A DNA stretch of 13,528 nucleotides from Polaromonas sp. (GTDB taxonomy: Bacteria > Pseudomonadota > Gammaproteobacteria > Burkholderiales > Burkholderiaceae_C). Positions 6,800-13,056 of the stretch are shown piece after piece; the first letter of the stretch is position 1, and each line of letters opens with the position of its first letter. The notes beneath the pieces were generated by a model. That model did not search any database, had not been told where the DNA came from, and saw nothing but the letters and a program-made list of their open reading frames with translations. The stretch lies in assembly GCA_026786065.1 (NCBI GenBank), contig JAJAYS010000028.1, positions 1 through 13,528 on the forward strand, written 5' to 3'. The translations under genes and the position numbers were made by a program.

Positions 6800-7555
6800 T
6801 CAGTTCGAGGGTCGCGGTGCCACCGGCGTGACAAGCGGCGTCAGCGGCGCTGAAGGCGCATTCGGCTCGACCTGTGCAGGCGCAGCGGTTGACGCTGCCG
6901 GTGCGCCGGTGCGAACCTTCACCGTGCCGGCCAGTTCCTCTTCTGAAATGATCTCGAAAACCCGCACCACCTTTTGCACACCAGGCACGCTACGGGCCAC
7001 CTCGGTTGCGCGGTCGGCTTCACGCTGCGTCACCCGGCCCATCAAATAGACCGTGCCGCTCTCGGTGAACACCTTGAAGGCTTTCAGGAACAAGTCCCGC
7101 GAATCGAGAATCCGCGCCTTGACCCGCCCACTGAGCAGCGCATCGTTCGATCGCGTTGAAAGGCTGCTGATGAAGCCGATCTGCAGATCGTTGACGACCG
7201 AGTTGATGTTCTCGACGCTTCTGACTATCTGCTCGACCTGCTGCTTGTCCTGCAGATTGGCTGCCTCGCCGGTGATCAGCACCTGCCGGTTGTAGCTGGT
7301 GATATTGACGTGCGCGCGCTGCGCCACCGGGGTGTTCCGAACTCGGCTCGACGCCCGCAGCTCGATGCCTTCGTCCTCCAGCTGCGCACCCGAGGTGCGG
7401 CGGTCGGCGGCCATCAGGGCGCCACCGGCCGCACCCGTCCCCAGCAGCGGGATACAGGCCGAAAGGCTGGCTCCGGCCAGCGTTGCCACCAGCAATGCGC
7501 GCACCAGACGGGCCGGCAGCGGTGATTGGAATGAAATTGTGGAATCGGGTGTCAT
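6800..7555 (-). CDS. dolP: Outer-membrane lipoprotein with two BON domains, DolP-like
   Basis: 251 residues. The signal peptide ends in a lipobox LSAC with Cys34 as the lipidated residue. Two BON domains follow at about 62-128 ([20 protein letters not shown]) and 140-205 ([19 protein letters not shown], then [13 protein letters not shown]). A Pro/Ala-rich tail (about 217-251) is added to the E. coli layout. DolP (YraP) is an outer-membrane lipoprotein that binds anionic phospholipid and helps maintain envelope integrity near the division site. The start overlaps the stop of the SIS gene by four bases (ATGA), with a good AGGAG site upstream, so they are probably translationally coupled. The yraN-SIS-BON order matches yraN-diaA-dolP of enterobacteria. 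Confidence 0.9.
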   Translation of the reverse strand: MTPDSTISFQSPLPARLVRALLVATLAGASLSACIPLLGTGAAGGALMAADRRTSGAQLEDEGIELRASSRVRNTPVAQRAHVNITSYNRQVLITGEAANLQDKQQVEQIVRSVENINSVVNDLQIGFISSLSTRSNDALLSGRVKARILDSRDLFLKAFKVFTESGTVYLMGRVTQREADRATEVARSVPGVQKVVRVFEIISEEELAGTVKVRTGAPAASTAAPAQVEPNAPSAPLTPLVTPVAPRPSN

Positions 7556-8151
7556 GCCAAAGGCTCCTGGTCACCAAGTAGTTGGGTATCCACACCATCG
7601 CAAATGCAGTGCAGCACCAGCAGATGCACTTCCTGGATGCGTGCGGTCCGCTCGTGCGGCACGCAGATGTGGACGTCGGTTTCACGCAGAGCGTGCGTCA
7701 TTTTTCCGCCACTGCGGCCGGTCAGCGCCACGACGGTCATCTCGCGTTCGTGCGCGGCTTCGATGGCCGCCAGCACGTTGGCCGAATTGCCGCTGGTGCT
7801 CAGCGCCAGCAGCACATCGCCGGCCGCCCCGAAGGCGCGCACCTGCTTGGAAAAAATTACGTTGAAGTCGTAGTCGTTGGCAATCGCCGTCAGGATGGAG
7901 CTGTCGGTGGTCAGCGCAATCGCCGCCAGCTCGGGCCGTTCGCGTTCGTAGCGTCCGACAAACTCGGCGGCGAAGTGCTGGGCGTCGGCGGCCGAACCGC
8001 CATTGCCGCAGGCAAGCACTTTGCCGCCGCTGGTGACGCTCGCAAAAATCGCCTGCACGGCGGCGGCGATGGGTTTGGACAAGATCTGGGCCGACTGGTA
8101 TTTGAGGTCAGCGCTGTCGATGAAATGCTGTTCAATGCGTTGTTCGAGCAT
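7552..8151 (-). CDS. SIS-domain phosphosugar isomerase, GmhA/DiaA-like
   Basis: 199 residues, a single SIS domain. Motifs include [20 protein letters not shown] (45-64), [20 protein letters not shown] (80-99), [17 protein letters not shown] (115-131) and [19 protein letters not shown] (167-185). The position in a yraN-SIS-dolP series points to DiaA, the DnaA-binding initiation factor. However, all four GmhA zinc ligands appear present with correct spacing: His59 and Glu63, Gln173 and His181; DiaA lacks the equivalent of the Glu. It could therefore be an active sedoheptulose-7-phosphate isomerase for LPS heptose, a DiaA, or both. The ATG at 8151 gives the normal length, although its ribosome binding site is weak. 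It lies 73 bases after yraN. Confidence 0.9.
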   Translation of the reverse strand: MLEQRIEQHFIDSADLKYQSAQILSKPIAAAVQAIFASVTSGGKVLACGNGGSAADAQHFAAEFVGRYERERPELAAIALTTDSSILTAIANDYDFNVIFSKQVRAFGAAGDVLLALSTSGNSANVLAAIEAAHEREMTVVALTGRSGGKMTHALRETDVHICVPHERTARIQEVHLLVLHCICDGVDTQLLGDQEPLA

Positions 8152-8224
8152 GGCTTGATGATAGCGGGTCGGGTGATGCGGTCTGGCGCGCGCTGCGGGG
8201 TTGGCACTGCGGTTGGGGCTCTGG

Positions 8225-8716
8225 CTAGGATGCGTCGAAAGCGGCGCGCAGCCATTCGATCTGTATCGAATGCGGCGCACCCGTTCCCTGCACCAGCACC
8301 ACGTCAAAGCGGCACGGCGGCAGGCTGCTGTAGCGGCGCAAATAGTGGCGCGCCGCAAAAATAATGCGGCGCTGCTTGACGCTGCCGATGCTGGCTGCCG
8401 CGCCGCCGTGCGAGGCGCTGGCACGGTGGCGCACCTCGACGAACACCAGCGTGCCGTCGGCGTCGCGCATGATCAGGTCGATCTCGCCGCCGCCCCGGCC
8501 CGGCGTGCTGAAATTGGACGCCTCGAAAACCAGCCCGGCCCTGATCAGAAAGGCCCTCGCTGCTGCCTCGGCCGCATCGCCACGCGACTTGGTGGTAGGC
8601 TTTGTCAACACCGCCTTCGGCCCACCTGCTGCGGCTGCATTTGTGGGCCCAGATGCGTTGGTGTTCAACGGTCCCGGCCCGGCTGCCGACCCTTTCCGAT
8701 TCTTTGAAAACCACAT
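8225..8716 (-). CDS. yraN: YraN family (UPF0102) endonuclease-like protein
   Basis: 163 residues from the ATG at 8716, about 35-40 longer than typical because of an Ala/Gly/Pro-rich N-terminus ([18 protein letters not shown]). The domain starts near [20 protein letters not shown] and has the nuclease-fold core [16 protein letters not shown] and [17 protein letters not shown], with the E-D-ExR pattern of the restriction-endonuclease-like fold. [20 protein letters not shown] and CRFDVVLV follow. The cellular role of YraN is not established. An AAGAAG ribosome binding site sits 6 bases before the ATG, inside the beginning of divergent rsmI. An in-frame upstream extension exists, but the site at 8716 has the better signal. 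Confidence 0.93.
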   Translation of the reverse strand: MWFSKNRKGSAAGPGPLNTNASGPTNAAAAGGPKAVLTKPTTKSRGDAAEAAARAFLIRAGLVFEASNFSTPGRGGGEIDLIMRDADGTLVFVEVRHRASASHGGAAASIGSVKQRRIIFAARHYLRRYSSLPPCRFDVVLVQGTGAPHSIQIEWLRAAFDAS

Positions 8717-9624
8717 TGAACGCTTCTTTCGATCAGGCCCTGGATGCGGCGCGTGCCGCCGCCGGCACGCAGCATTATCCGGAAAGCACACTGTATGTCG
8801 TCGCCACGCCAATCGGCAATCTGGCCGACATCACGCTGCGGGCGCTGCATGTGCTGCAGCTGGTGGACGCGATTGCTTGCGAGGACACGCGGCACACCCA
8901 GCCGCTGCTGCGCCAGTACGGTATCGACAAGCCGCTGCTGGCGGTGCATGAGCACAATGAAGTGCAGGCATCGACGCTGGTCATCGAGCGGCTGCAGCGC
9001 GGCGAACGGGTTGCGTATGTGAGCGATGCGGGGACGCCCGCTGTGAGCGACCCCGGCGCGCGCCTGGTGGCCGCCGTGCAGGCAGCCCGGCTGCGGGTGC
9101 TGCCGCTGCCCGGCGCCAGTAGCGTCACGACGGTCCTCAGCGCGGCAGGCATTGCGGGCGGCACGGCTGGGGCGGCCTTCGTATTCGCCGGATTTTTGCC
9201 GAGCAAGTCGGGCGAGCGCGACCGGGCGGTGCAGTTGCTGCATGGCGAGCCACGCGCCGTGGTGATCCTTGAAGCCCCGCACCGCATCGAAGCACTGGCC
9301 CGCGCCATGACGCCGCTGGGCGAACGGCCGCTCACCATAGGCCGGGAGCTCACCAAGCAGTTCGAGGAAATTGCCACCGTGGCGACCCAGGATTTCGCAG
9401 CGTGGGTTGGCGCCTCCCCGCAGCGCACGCGGGGCGAGTTTGCGCTGGTGCTACACCCTTTTGCGCAGGCCAAAGCGCCGCAGGACGGCCTGCGCGTGCT
9501 GCAACTGCTGCTGGCCGAACTGCCCCTGAAGACCGCCGTCAAGCTGGCTACCGACATTACCGGCGAGCCACGCAACGATCTGTATGAAGCCGCGCTCACG
9601 ATGAAACGCGTTACCAGCGAATGA
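8716..9624 (+). CDS. rsmI: 16S rRNA 2'-O-ribose C1402 methyltransferase RsmI
   Basis: 302 residues from a TTG start at 8716. RsmI methylates the 2'-OH of C1402 in the 16S decoding centre using SAM. Family motifs are LYVVATPIGNLADITLRAL (26-44), ACEDTR, YVSDAGTPAVSDPG, LPLPGASSVTTVL, FAGFLPSK, LEAPHRIEAL, ELTKQFEEI and GEFALVL. The homology begins about at ASFDQAL, two residues after the TTG. An ATG at 8602 would give 38 extra residues but would read deep into yraN on the other strand; a TTG at 8704 is another option, and none has a clear ribosome binding site, so the start is uncertain. The stop overlaps the next gene's start by four bases (ATGA). Confidence 0.93.
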   Translation: MNASFDQALDAARAAAGTQHYPESTLYVVATPIGNLADITLRALHVLQLVDAIACEDTRHTQPLLRQYGIDKPLLAVHEHNEVQASTLVIERLQRGERVAYVSDAGTPAVSDPGARLVAAVQAARLRVLPLPGASSVTTVLSAAGIAGGTAGAAFVFAGFLPSKSGERDRAVQLLHGEPRAVVILEAPHRIEALARAMTPLGERPLTIGRELTKQFEEIATVATQDFAAWVGASPQRTRGEFALVLHPFAQAKAPQDGLRVLQLLLAELPLKTAVKLATDITGEPRNDLYEAALTMKRVTSE

Positions 9625-10850
9625 ACCCGGACGCAGACCGGCTCTGGCGCGGGCCGCGCTGGGCGCTCGCCGTGCTGCTGGCGGTGCTCGGCATGGTCGG
9701 GCCGTTTTCTATCGACACCTACATCCCGGCCTTCACCGGCATCGGTCAGGCGCTGGGCGCCACGCCGGTTCAGATGCAGCAGACGCTGTCGAGCTATCTG
9801 TTCGGATTTGCCTTCATGAACCTGTTCCACGGTGCGCTGGCCGACAGCTTCGGGCGCCGGCCGGTGGTGTTGTGGGGCGTTGCGCTGTTTACGCTGGCCT
9901 CGAGCGGCTGCGCCTTGTCGCAGAGCATCGAGCAACTGGTGTTTTTTCGCGCGCTGCAGGGTCTTTCGGCCGGCGCCGGCATCGTCGTGTCGCGCGCCAT
10001 CATTCGCGACCTTTATCCTCCAGCGCAGGCCCAAAAAGTCATGAGTCAGGTGACGATCTACTTCGGCGTCGCGCCGGCGGTGGCGCCCATCGTCGGAGGC
10101 TGGCTGTTCGTGCATCTGGGCTGGCACAGCGTGTTCTGGTTTCTGACCGGCATAGGCGCCGTGCTGTGGGCCGTCAATTTGCGCTATTTGCCGGAATCGC
10201 TTGCGCCGGCACAGCGCCAGCCTTTCGAAGTGCGCCACCTAATGCGCGGCTATTGGCAGCTTGGCTCCAGCGCGCGCTTTTTGCTGCTGGCACTGGCCAG
10301 CGGCGTGCCGTTCAACGGCATGTTTTTGTATGTGTTGTCGGCACCCGAATTCCTTGGCGAGCATCTGCGGCTGCAGCCGACCGAGTTCTTCTGGTTTTTT
10401 GTGTTGACCATCTCGGGCATCATGTCCGGTGCCTGGCTGAGCGGTCGCCTGGCCGGCAAGATCGCGCCGAAAACGCAGATACGCCACGGCTTCGTCATCA
10501 TGCTGGTCACGGCCGTGCTCAACCTCGCCGCGAATGCGCTGTTCGCGCCGCAAGTGGCCTGGGCGATGATTCCGATTGCGGTGTTCGCCTTCGGCTGGGC
10601 GCTGATGGTGCCGGTGGTGACGCTGCTGGTGCTGGACCTGCATCCGGAGCGGCGCGGCATGGCGTCTTCACTGCAGGCTTTCATTGGCTCCAGCGCCAAC
10701 GGCATCGTGGCCGGGGTCATCGCGCCGCTGGTGATGCACTCGACTCTGGCGCTGGCGGCGGCGTCGCTGGCGATGCTGCTGGTCGGGCTTGGCGCATGGG
10801 TCTATCTGCACGCGCGCTGGCCCGAAATCGGGCGCGCCGTTTCAGGCTGA
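9621..10850 (+). CDS. Bcr/CflA family MFS drug exporter
   Basis: 409 residues, about twelve hydrophobic segments, an inner-membrane proton-driven exporter. The first helix contains LLAVLGMVGPFSIDTYIPAF with the Asp32 typical of the Bcr/CflA group. Motif A is GALADSFGRRPVVL (71-84), and the antiporter motif C region is GVAPAVAPIVGGWL (149-162). LQGLSAGAGIVVSRAIIRD (112-130) is also characteristic of the group. Substrates in the family include bicyclomycin, sulfonamides, chloramphenicol and small metabolites; specificity cannot be read here. The ATG overlaps the rsmI stop, so translation is probably coupled, an odd pairing of rRNA methylation with export. It is convergent with the BamE-like gene, with 37 bases between and no clear terminator. 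Confidence 0.9.
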   Translation: MNPDADRLWRGPRWALAVLLAVLGMVGPFSIDTYIPAFTGIGQALGATPVQMQQTLSSYLFGFAFMNLFHGALADSFGRRPVVLWGVALFTLASSGCALSQSIEQLVFFRALQGLSAGAGIVVSRAIIRDLYPPAQAQKVMSQVTIYFGVAPAVAPIVGGWLFVHLGWHSVFWFLTGIGAVLWAVNLRYLPESLAPAQRQPFEVRHLMRGYWQLGSSARFLLLALASGVPFNGMFLYVLSAPEFLGEHLRLQPTEFFWFFVLTISGIMSGAWLSGRLAGKIAPKTQIRHGFVIMLVTAVLNLAANALFAPQVAWAMIPIAVFAFGWALMVPVVTLLVLDLHPERRGMASSLQAFIGSSANGIVAGVIAPLVMHSTLALAAASLAMLLVGLGAWVYLHARWPEIGRAVSG

Positions 10851-10887
10851 AGCGCTCAGGCTGCCCGACTGGCTCAATCGAAAAAGC

Positions 10888-11439
10888 TCAGTTGTCAAAC
10901 GGAACCTCCAGGTATTCGTCGCCCTGCTGGGTACGCCCGACCCGGCCTTGACGATCAACAAACACAAAAAACAGGCGGTTGAGTACGTGTTCGCGCCAGC
11001 GATAGGTCAGGATGTCGCCGTCCCAGTTGCCGGCGTGCTCGATTCGGGCTGGCCGGCCGAACTCCCGCAGCACATCGCCCCTGGTCCATTCGCCGGGACG
11101 GATTTTTGAAAACTCGTTAAGGTTCAAGACCTGCCGCACCCGCACGACCCTGCCGGCGGCGTCAAGGTCGATCATCTCGGCCTCCTGGCCAGCCGGTTGC
11201 CGCGAATACTGCAGCCGCGTCTCGCCCGAGGCCAGCGGCAGCACCACGCCGGGCGCGCCGTATCGGGCGACGATGTCGTCGCGGGTCATGCCCACCTTGC
11301 CACCACCGATCGCGCAGGCACCGAGCAGCAGCGCAGAGGCCAGAGCTGCTGCGCGGCAAGCCAGCCCCGAAGAGAAAACGAAAGAAAGGGAAGAAGAGGA
11401 AGAAGGGGAAGAAGGGGAGACCGAAATGCCACGCATCAT
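10888..11439 (-). CDS. BamE/SmpA-like outer-membrane lipoprotein
   Basis: 183 residues from the ATG at 11439 (weak AGAAAG site upstream; a second ATG follows directly). A hydrophobic segment ends in lipobox LGAC with Cys42 as the lipidated residue. Two SmpA-like repeats follow: KVGMTRDDIVARYGAP (48-63) with YSRQPAGQEAEMIDLDAAGR, and KIRPGEWTRGDVLREFGRP (112-130) with ILTYRWRE and LFFVFVDRQGRV. Such proteins are often annotated as BamE-like, but with two repeats this is probably not the BAM complex subunit itself; its role is unknown. The n-region before the hydrophobic core is unusually long and Ser/Pro-rich (SPSSPSSSSSLS), encoded by a 9-base microsatellite. Confidence 0.82.
   Translation of the reverse strand: MMRGISVSPSSPSSSSSLSFVFSSGLACRAAALASALLLGACAIGGGKVGMTRDDIVARYGAPGVVLPLASGETRLQYSRQPAGQEAEMIDLDAAGRVVRVRQVLNLNEFSKIRPGEWTRGDVLREFGRPARIEHAGNWDGDILTYRWREHVLNRLFFVFVDRQGRVGRTQQGDEYLEVPFDN
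11380..11420. repeat. 41-base homopurine tract with in-frame 9-base repeats
   Basis: The plus strand is purine only from 11380 to 11420. Read on the coding (minus) strand it contains CCTTCTTCC, CCTTCTTCC and TCTTCTTCC in a row, three copies of a nine-base unit that keeps the reading frame and encodes the Ser/Pro run of the BamE-like lipoprotein. Copy-number change would lengthen or shorten the protein without a frameshift. The mirror-like polypurine run could also adopt triplex DNA. Confidence 0.85.
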
Positions 11440-11583
11440 GAACTTTCTGGCGGCAACCGGCCGCACTGGAAAGATTGGAGTGACCCGCAGCGCAGCGGTT
11501 CCGGGCCGTCGCCCAAGATGAAGGCGAAGGGCAAAGAAATTTAATTGTAACGGCCCCAAGCTCTTTATTTACGGGCGTTGACA

Positions 11584-11600
11584 GCTATTTAATTTATAGC
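11584..11600. repeat. AT-rich palindrome in the 11440-11696 intergenic region
   Basis: GCTAT-TTAATTT-ATAGC is an inverted repeat in an otherwise GC-rich gap, directly after TTGACA (11578-11583). I recall similar GCTAT...ATAGC elements scattered between genes in Polaromonas and Rhodoferax. TTGACA has no -10 box at the right distance on the plus strand and no plus-strand gene follows, so I do not call it a promoter. The rest of 11440-11696 shows nothing I can name. Confidence 0.5.
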
Positions 11601-11696
11601 GACTGGACGGGCTGAGTTGGCGCTTCCGGGCCACCAAGGCTATCGGCACCACACGCCGGGCGGGCAACGGCCAGCGAGACTGCCGGCCTGCTCACA

Positions 11697-11927
11697 CTAG
11701 GCCGTCTGGCCCGGCTTGCCCGACTTCAGTGCCCGGACCGCAGCGACCCGCATCAAGTCTTCGCGAAAGCGCAAAAATTCAATCTCGCTGGGAATCTCGC
11801 TCTTGCCGACTTGGTACAACACGATCCGCTCCAGAAACGCATCGCAGCGCTGCTCCCGCTTGTAATCCTCCGAGCGTTCGAATTTCACAGCGTCGTTTAG
11901 CTGGGAAAGGCGGAAAGAACTGGCCAT
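11697..11927 (-). CDS. Small hypothetical protein
   Basis: 76 residues from the ATG at 11927; I do not recognise it. It is charged and probably helical, with no signal peptide or membrane segment: MASSFRLSQLNDAVKFER, then DAFLERIVLYQVG, EIEFLRFREDLMRVAAV and a basic tail. A TTG 13 codons upstream (11966) would lie inside the -10 region of the promoter at 11958-11986, which argues for the ATG. The promoter candidate in front is one of the best in the window and is the main support that this is a real gene. The ribosome binding site is weak. No partner is evident. Confidence 0.5.
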   Translation of the reverse strand: MASSFRLSQLNDAVKFERSEDYKREQRCDAFLERIVLYQVGKSEIPSEIEFLRFREDLMRVAAVRALKSGKPGQTA

Positions 11928-11957
11928 GGTGTTAGGTAGCAATCGGGTTGAAACCAA

Positions 11958-11986
11958 AGTATCCAAAAAAACGGATGCATTGGCAA
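11958..11986 (-). promoter_or_regulatory. Sigma70-type promoter for the small hypothetical gene
   Basis: On the minus strand TTGCCA (11986-11981, 5 of 6 consensus bases) and GATACT (11963-11958, 4 of 6) are 17 bases apart, with a run of seven Ts in the spacer. The start would fall near 11951, about 24 bases before the ATG at 11927. Confidence 0.5.
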
Positions 11987-12082
11987 CAGTTGTTACATGC
12001 CCGTTTTTAGGTGCCTTTGCACTTCGCAGACGAAATTTTCACTGGTAAGAGTAAGTGGCCCCCGCGCCGCCCAGTCCAGCCT

Positions 12083-12101
12083 GGTTTTTCAGCTAAAAAC
12101 C
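12083..12101. terminator. Possible terminator hairpin after the methyltransferase
   Basis: GGTTTTT (12083-12089) and AAAAACC (12095-12101) form a perfect 7-base stem with a 5-base loop, 20 bases past the methyltransferase stop (minus strand). There is no T run after the stem beyond the Ts in the stem itself, so termination strength is doubtful. Confidence 0.3.
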
Positions 12102-12121
12102 GCTTTGCGCCAACCTGCAGC

Positions 12122-12721
12122 TCAGACCAGGCCTTCACGCTGCCCGACCGAGCGCCCATCGCCAAACCACAGGTCGAGCCGGAAATCCTGGTCCAGGATG
12201 GTAGTTGCCAGCGGCAGTTGCAGGCCCTCTGCCAGCCGCGCCGAAACCGCGTCGCCACCCAGCTCGCAACCTGCCACCGGCCAGCGCCAATGGCAGGCGA
12301 GCACGGTGCCACCGGGCGCCAACGACCCAAGGGTGCGCGCCGCCACGCGGTGCAGCGCGCCAGGGCTCAAAAAGTAGCCTATCTCGCTGATGACGATCAG
12401 ATCAAACGCACCGTCAGGCCAGTCGTCTGGCACCCAGCCCTGAACCACGCGCACATGCGCCTGGCCGGCCAGCCGCTGGCGCGCCAGCTCGACCGCCCGC
12501 GGCGTGCCGTCGCTGCATAGCAGGCTGTTGCAGCGCGCCGACAGGCCGGCCGACAGCTCGCCGTTGGCACAGCCTGGCTCGAAGGCCATCGCATAGCGGC
12601 GCTGTGGCAACGCAGCTAGTGTGAGCGCACGCTTGCGCTCCTCGTACCAGCGCGACTTGAAGGACCACGGGTCGTCGTTGCCTTCGAACATTTTTTCAAA
12701 GTAGCGGGTGCCAGGCGGCAT
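12122..12721 (-). CDS. NodS-like class I SAM-dependent methyltransferase
   Basis: 199 residues. The N-terminus YFEKMFEGNDDPWSFKSRWY with ERKRALTL is typical of the NodS-like family. SAM-binding motif I is AFEPGCANGELSAGL (46-60), the acidic residue after strand 2 is probably Asp71 (LLCSDGTPRAVELA), and motif II/post-II is FDLIVISEIGYFL (106-118), then LGSLAPGGTVLACHWRWP (131-148). The last ~50 residues carry LDQDFRLDLWFGD. NodS itself N-methylates the deacetylated end of lipochitooligosaccharides; the substrate here is unknown. A GGAG site lies 6 bases before the ATG at 12721. The PIG-L deacetylase gene upstream on the same strand is its likely partner, as the two are commonly adjacent; here a MITE-like element separates them. 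Confidence 0.88.
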   Translation of the reverse strand: MPPGTRYFEKMFEGNDDPWSFKSRWYEERKRALTLAALPQRRYAMAFEPGCANGELSAGLSARCNSLLCSDGTPRAVELARQRLAGQAHVRVVQGWVPDDWPDGAFDLIVISEIGYFLSPGALHRVAARTLGSLAPGGTVLACHWRWPVAGCELGGDAVSARLAEGLQLPLATTILDQDFRLDLWFGDGRSVGQREGLV

Positions 12722-12796
12722 GTGCAGCTCCAGGTTGCAGGCAAGGCATCACGGATGAATCCGGCGCCGAGCGTTTGTAACGAAAAAAGCAAGCGG

Positions 12797-12963
12797 TTAA
12801 GGACCCTCTGCATAACCCAGGCGAGTCTGCGGCGGCCGGATCGGGATGGGCTGCAAGGCGCCTTCTTGCGGCCAATAGCCCCGCTATTGGCCAGAAAAGC
12901 AACGCAGCAGACCGCCCGAGCCCGGTTGATCGCGGGCCGCAAGGGTTATGCAGAAGTTCTTAA
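12797..12963. mobile_element. MITE-like element with terminal inverted repeats and TTAA flanks
   Basis: The ends are inverted copies: TTAAGGACCC with TCTGCATAACCC on the left (12797-12818), and GGGTTATGCAGA with AGTTCTTAA on the right (12943-12963). TTAA at both edges can be a target duplication fitting the YTAR preference of IS5-group transposases, although TTAA is its own reverse complement and may belong to the repeat. Inside is a perfect hairpin, GGCCAATAG-CCCCG-CTATTGGCC (12870-12892). At 167 bases it has no room for a transposase, so it would be non-autonomous or an internally deleted insertion sequence. It fills half of the 335-base gap 12722-13056; I see nothing definable in 12964-13056. 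Confidence 0.68.
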
Positions 12964-13056
12964 GCGCATCTGCCGCCCTCGCGCCGCCGCGTGCAGGAGG
13001 CCGTCGCGCACCGCGCGGGGCGCAGGGACCACCGCGAACCGCAGACATCTCACAGC

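Noticed and set aside
8602..8716. Extended RsmI start at the ATG at 8602
   Set aside because: The extra 38 residues lie opposite yraN, do not look like RsmI sequence, and have no clear ribosome binding site; family similarity begins just after 8716.
8775..10238. A 487-codon open frame antisense to rsmI and the MFS gene
   Set aside because: Long antisense frames are expected in GC-rich DNA; both plus-strand genes have strong family motifs.
9872..10951. A 359-codon open frame overlapping the MFS gene on the same strand
   Set aside because: It is Arg/Ala/Gly-rich with no motifs, while the overlapping frame is a clear 12-helix exporter.
11578..11600. TTGACA as a plus-strand promoter
   Set aside because: No -10 box lies at 16-18 bases, and no plus-strand gene follows.
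12616..12942. Minus-strand frame running from the MITE-like element into the methyltransferase
   Set aside because: It overlaps the methyltransferase in the wrong frame and its start lies in the mobile element.
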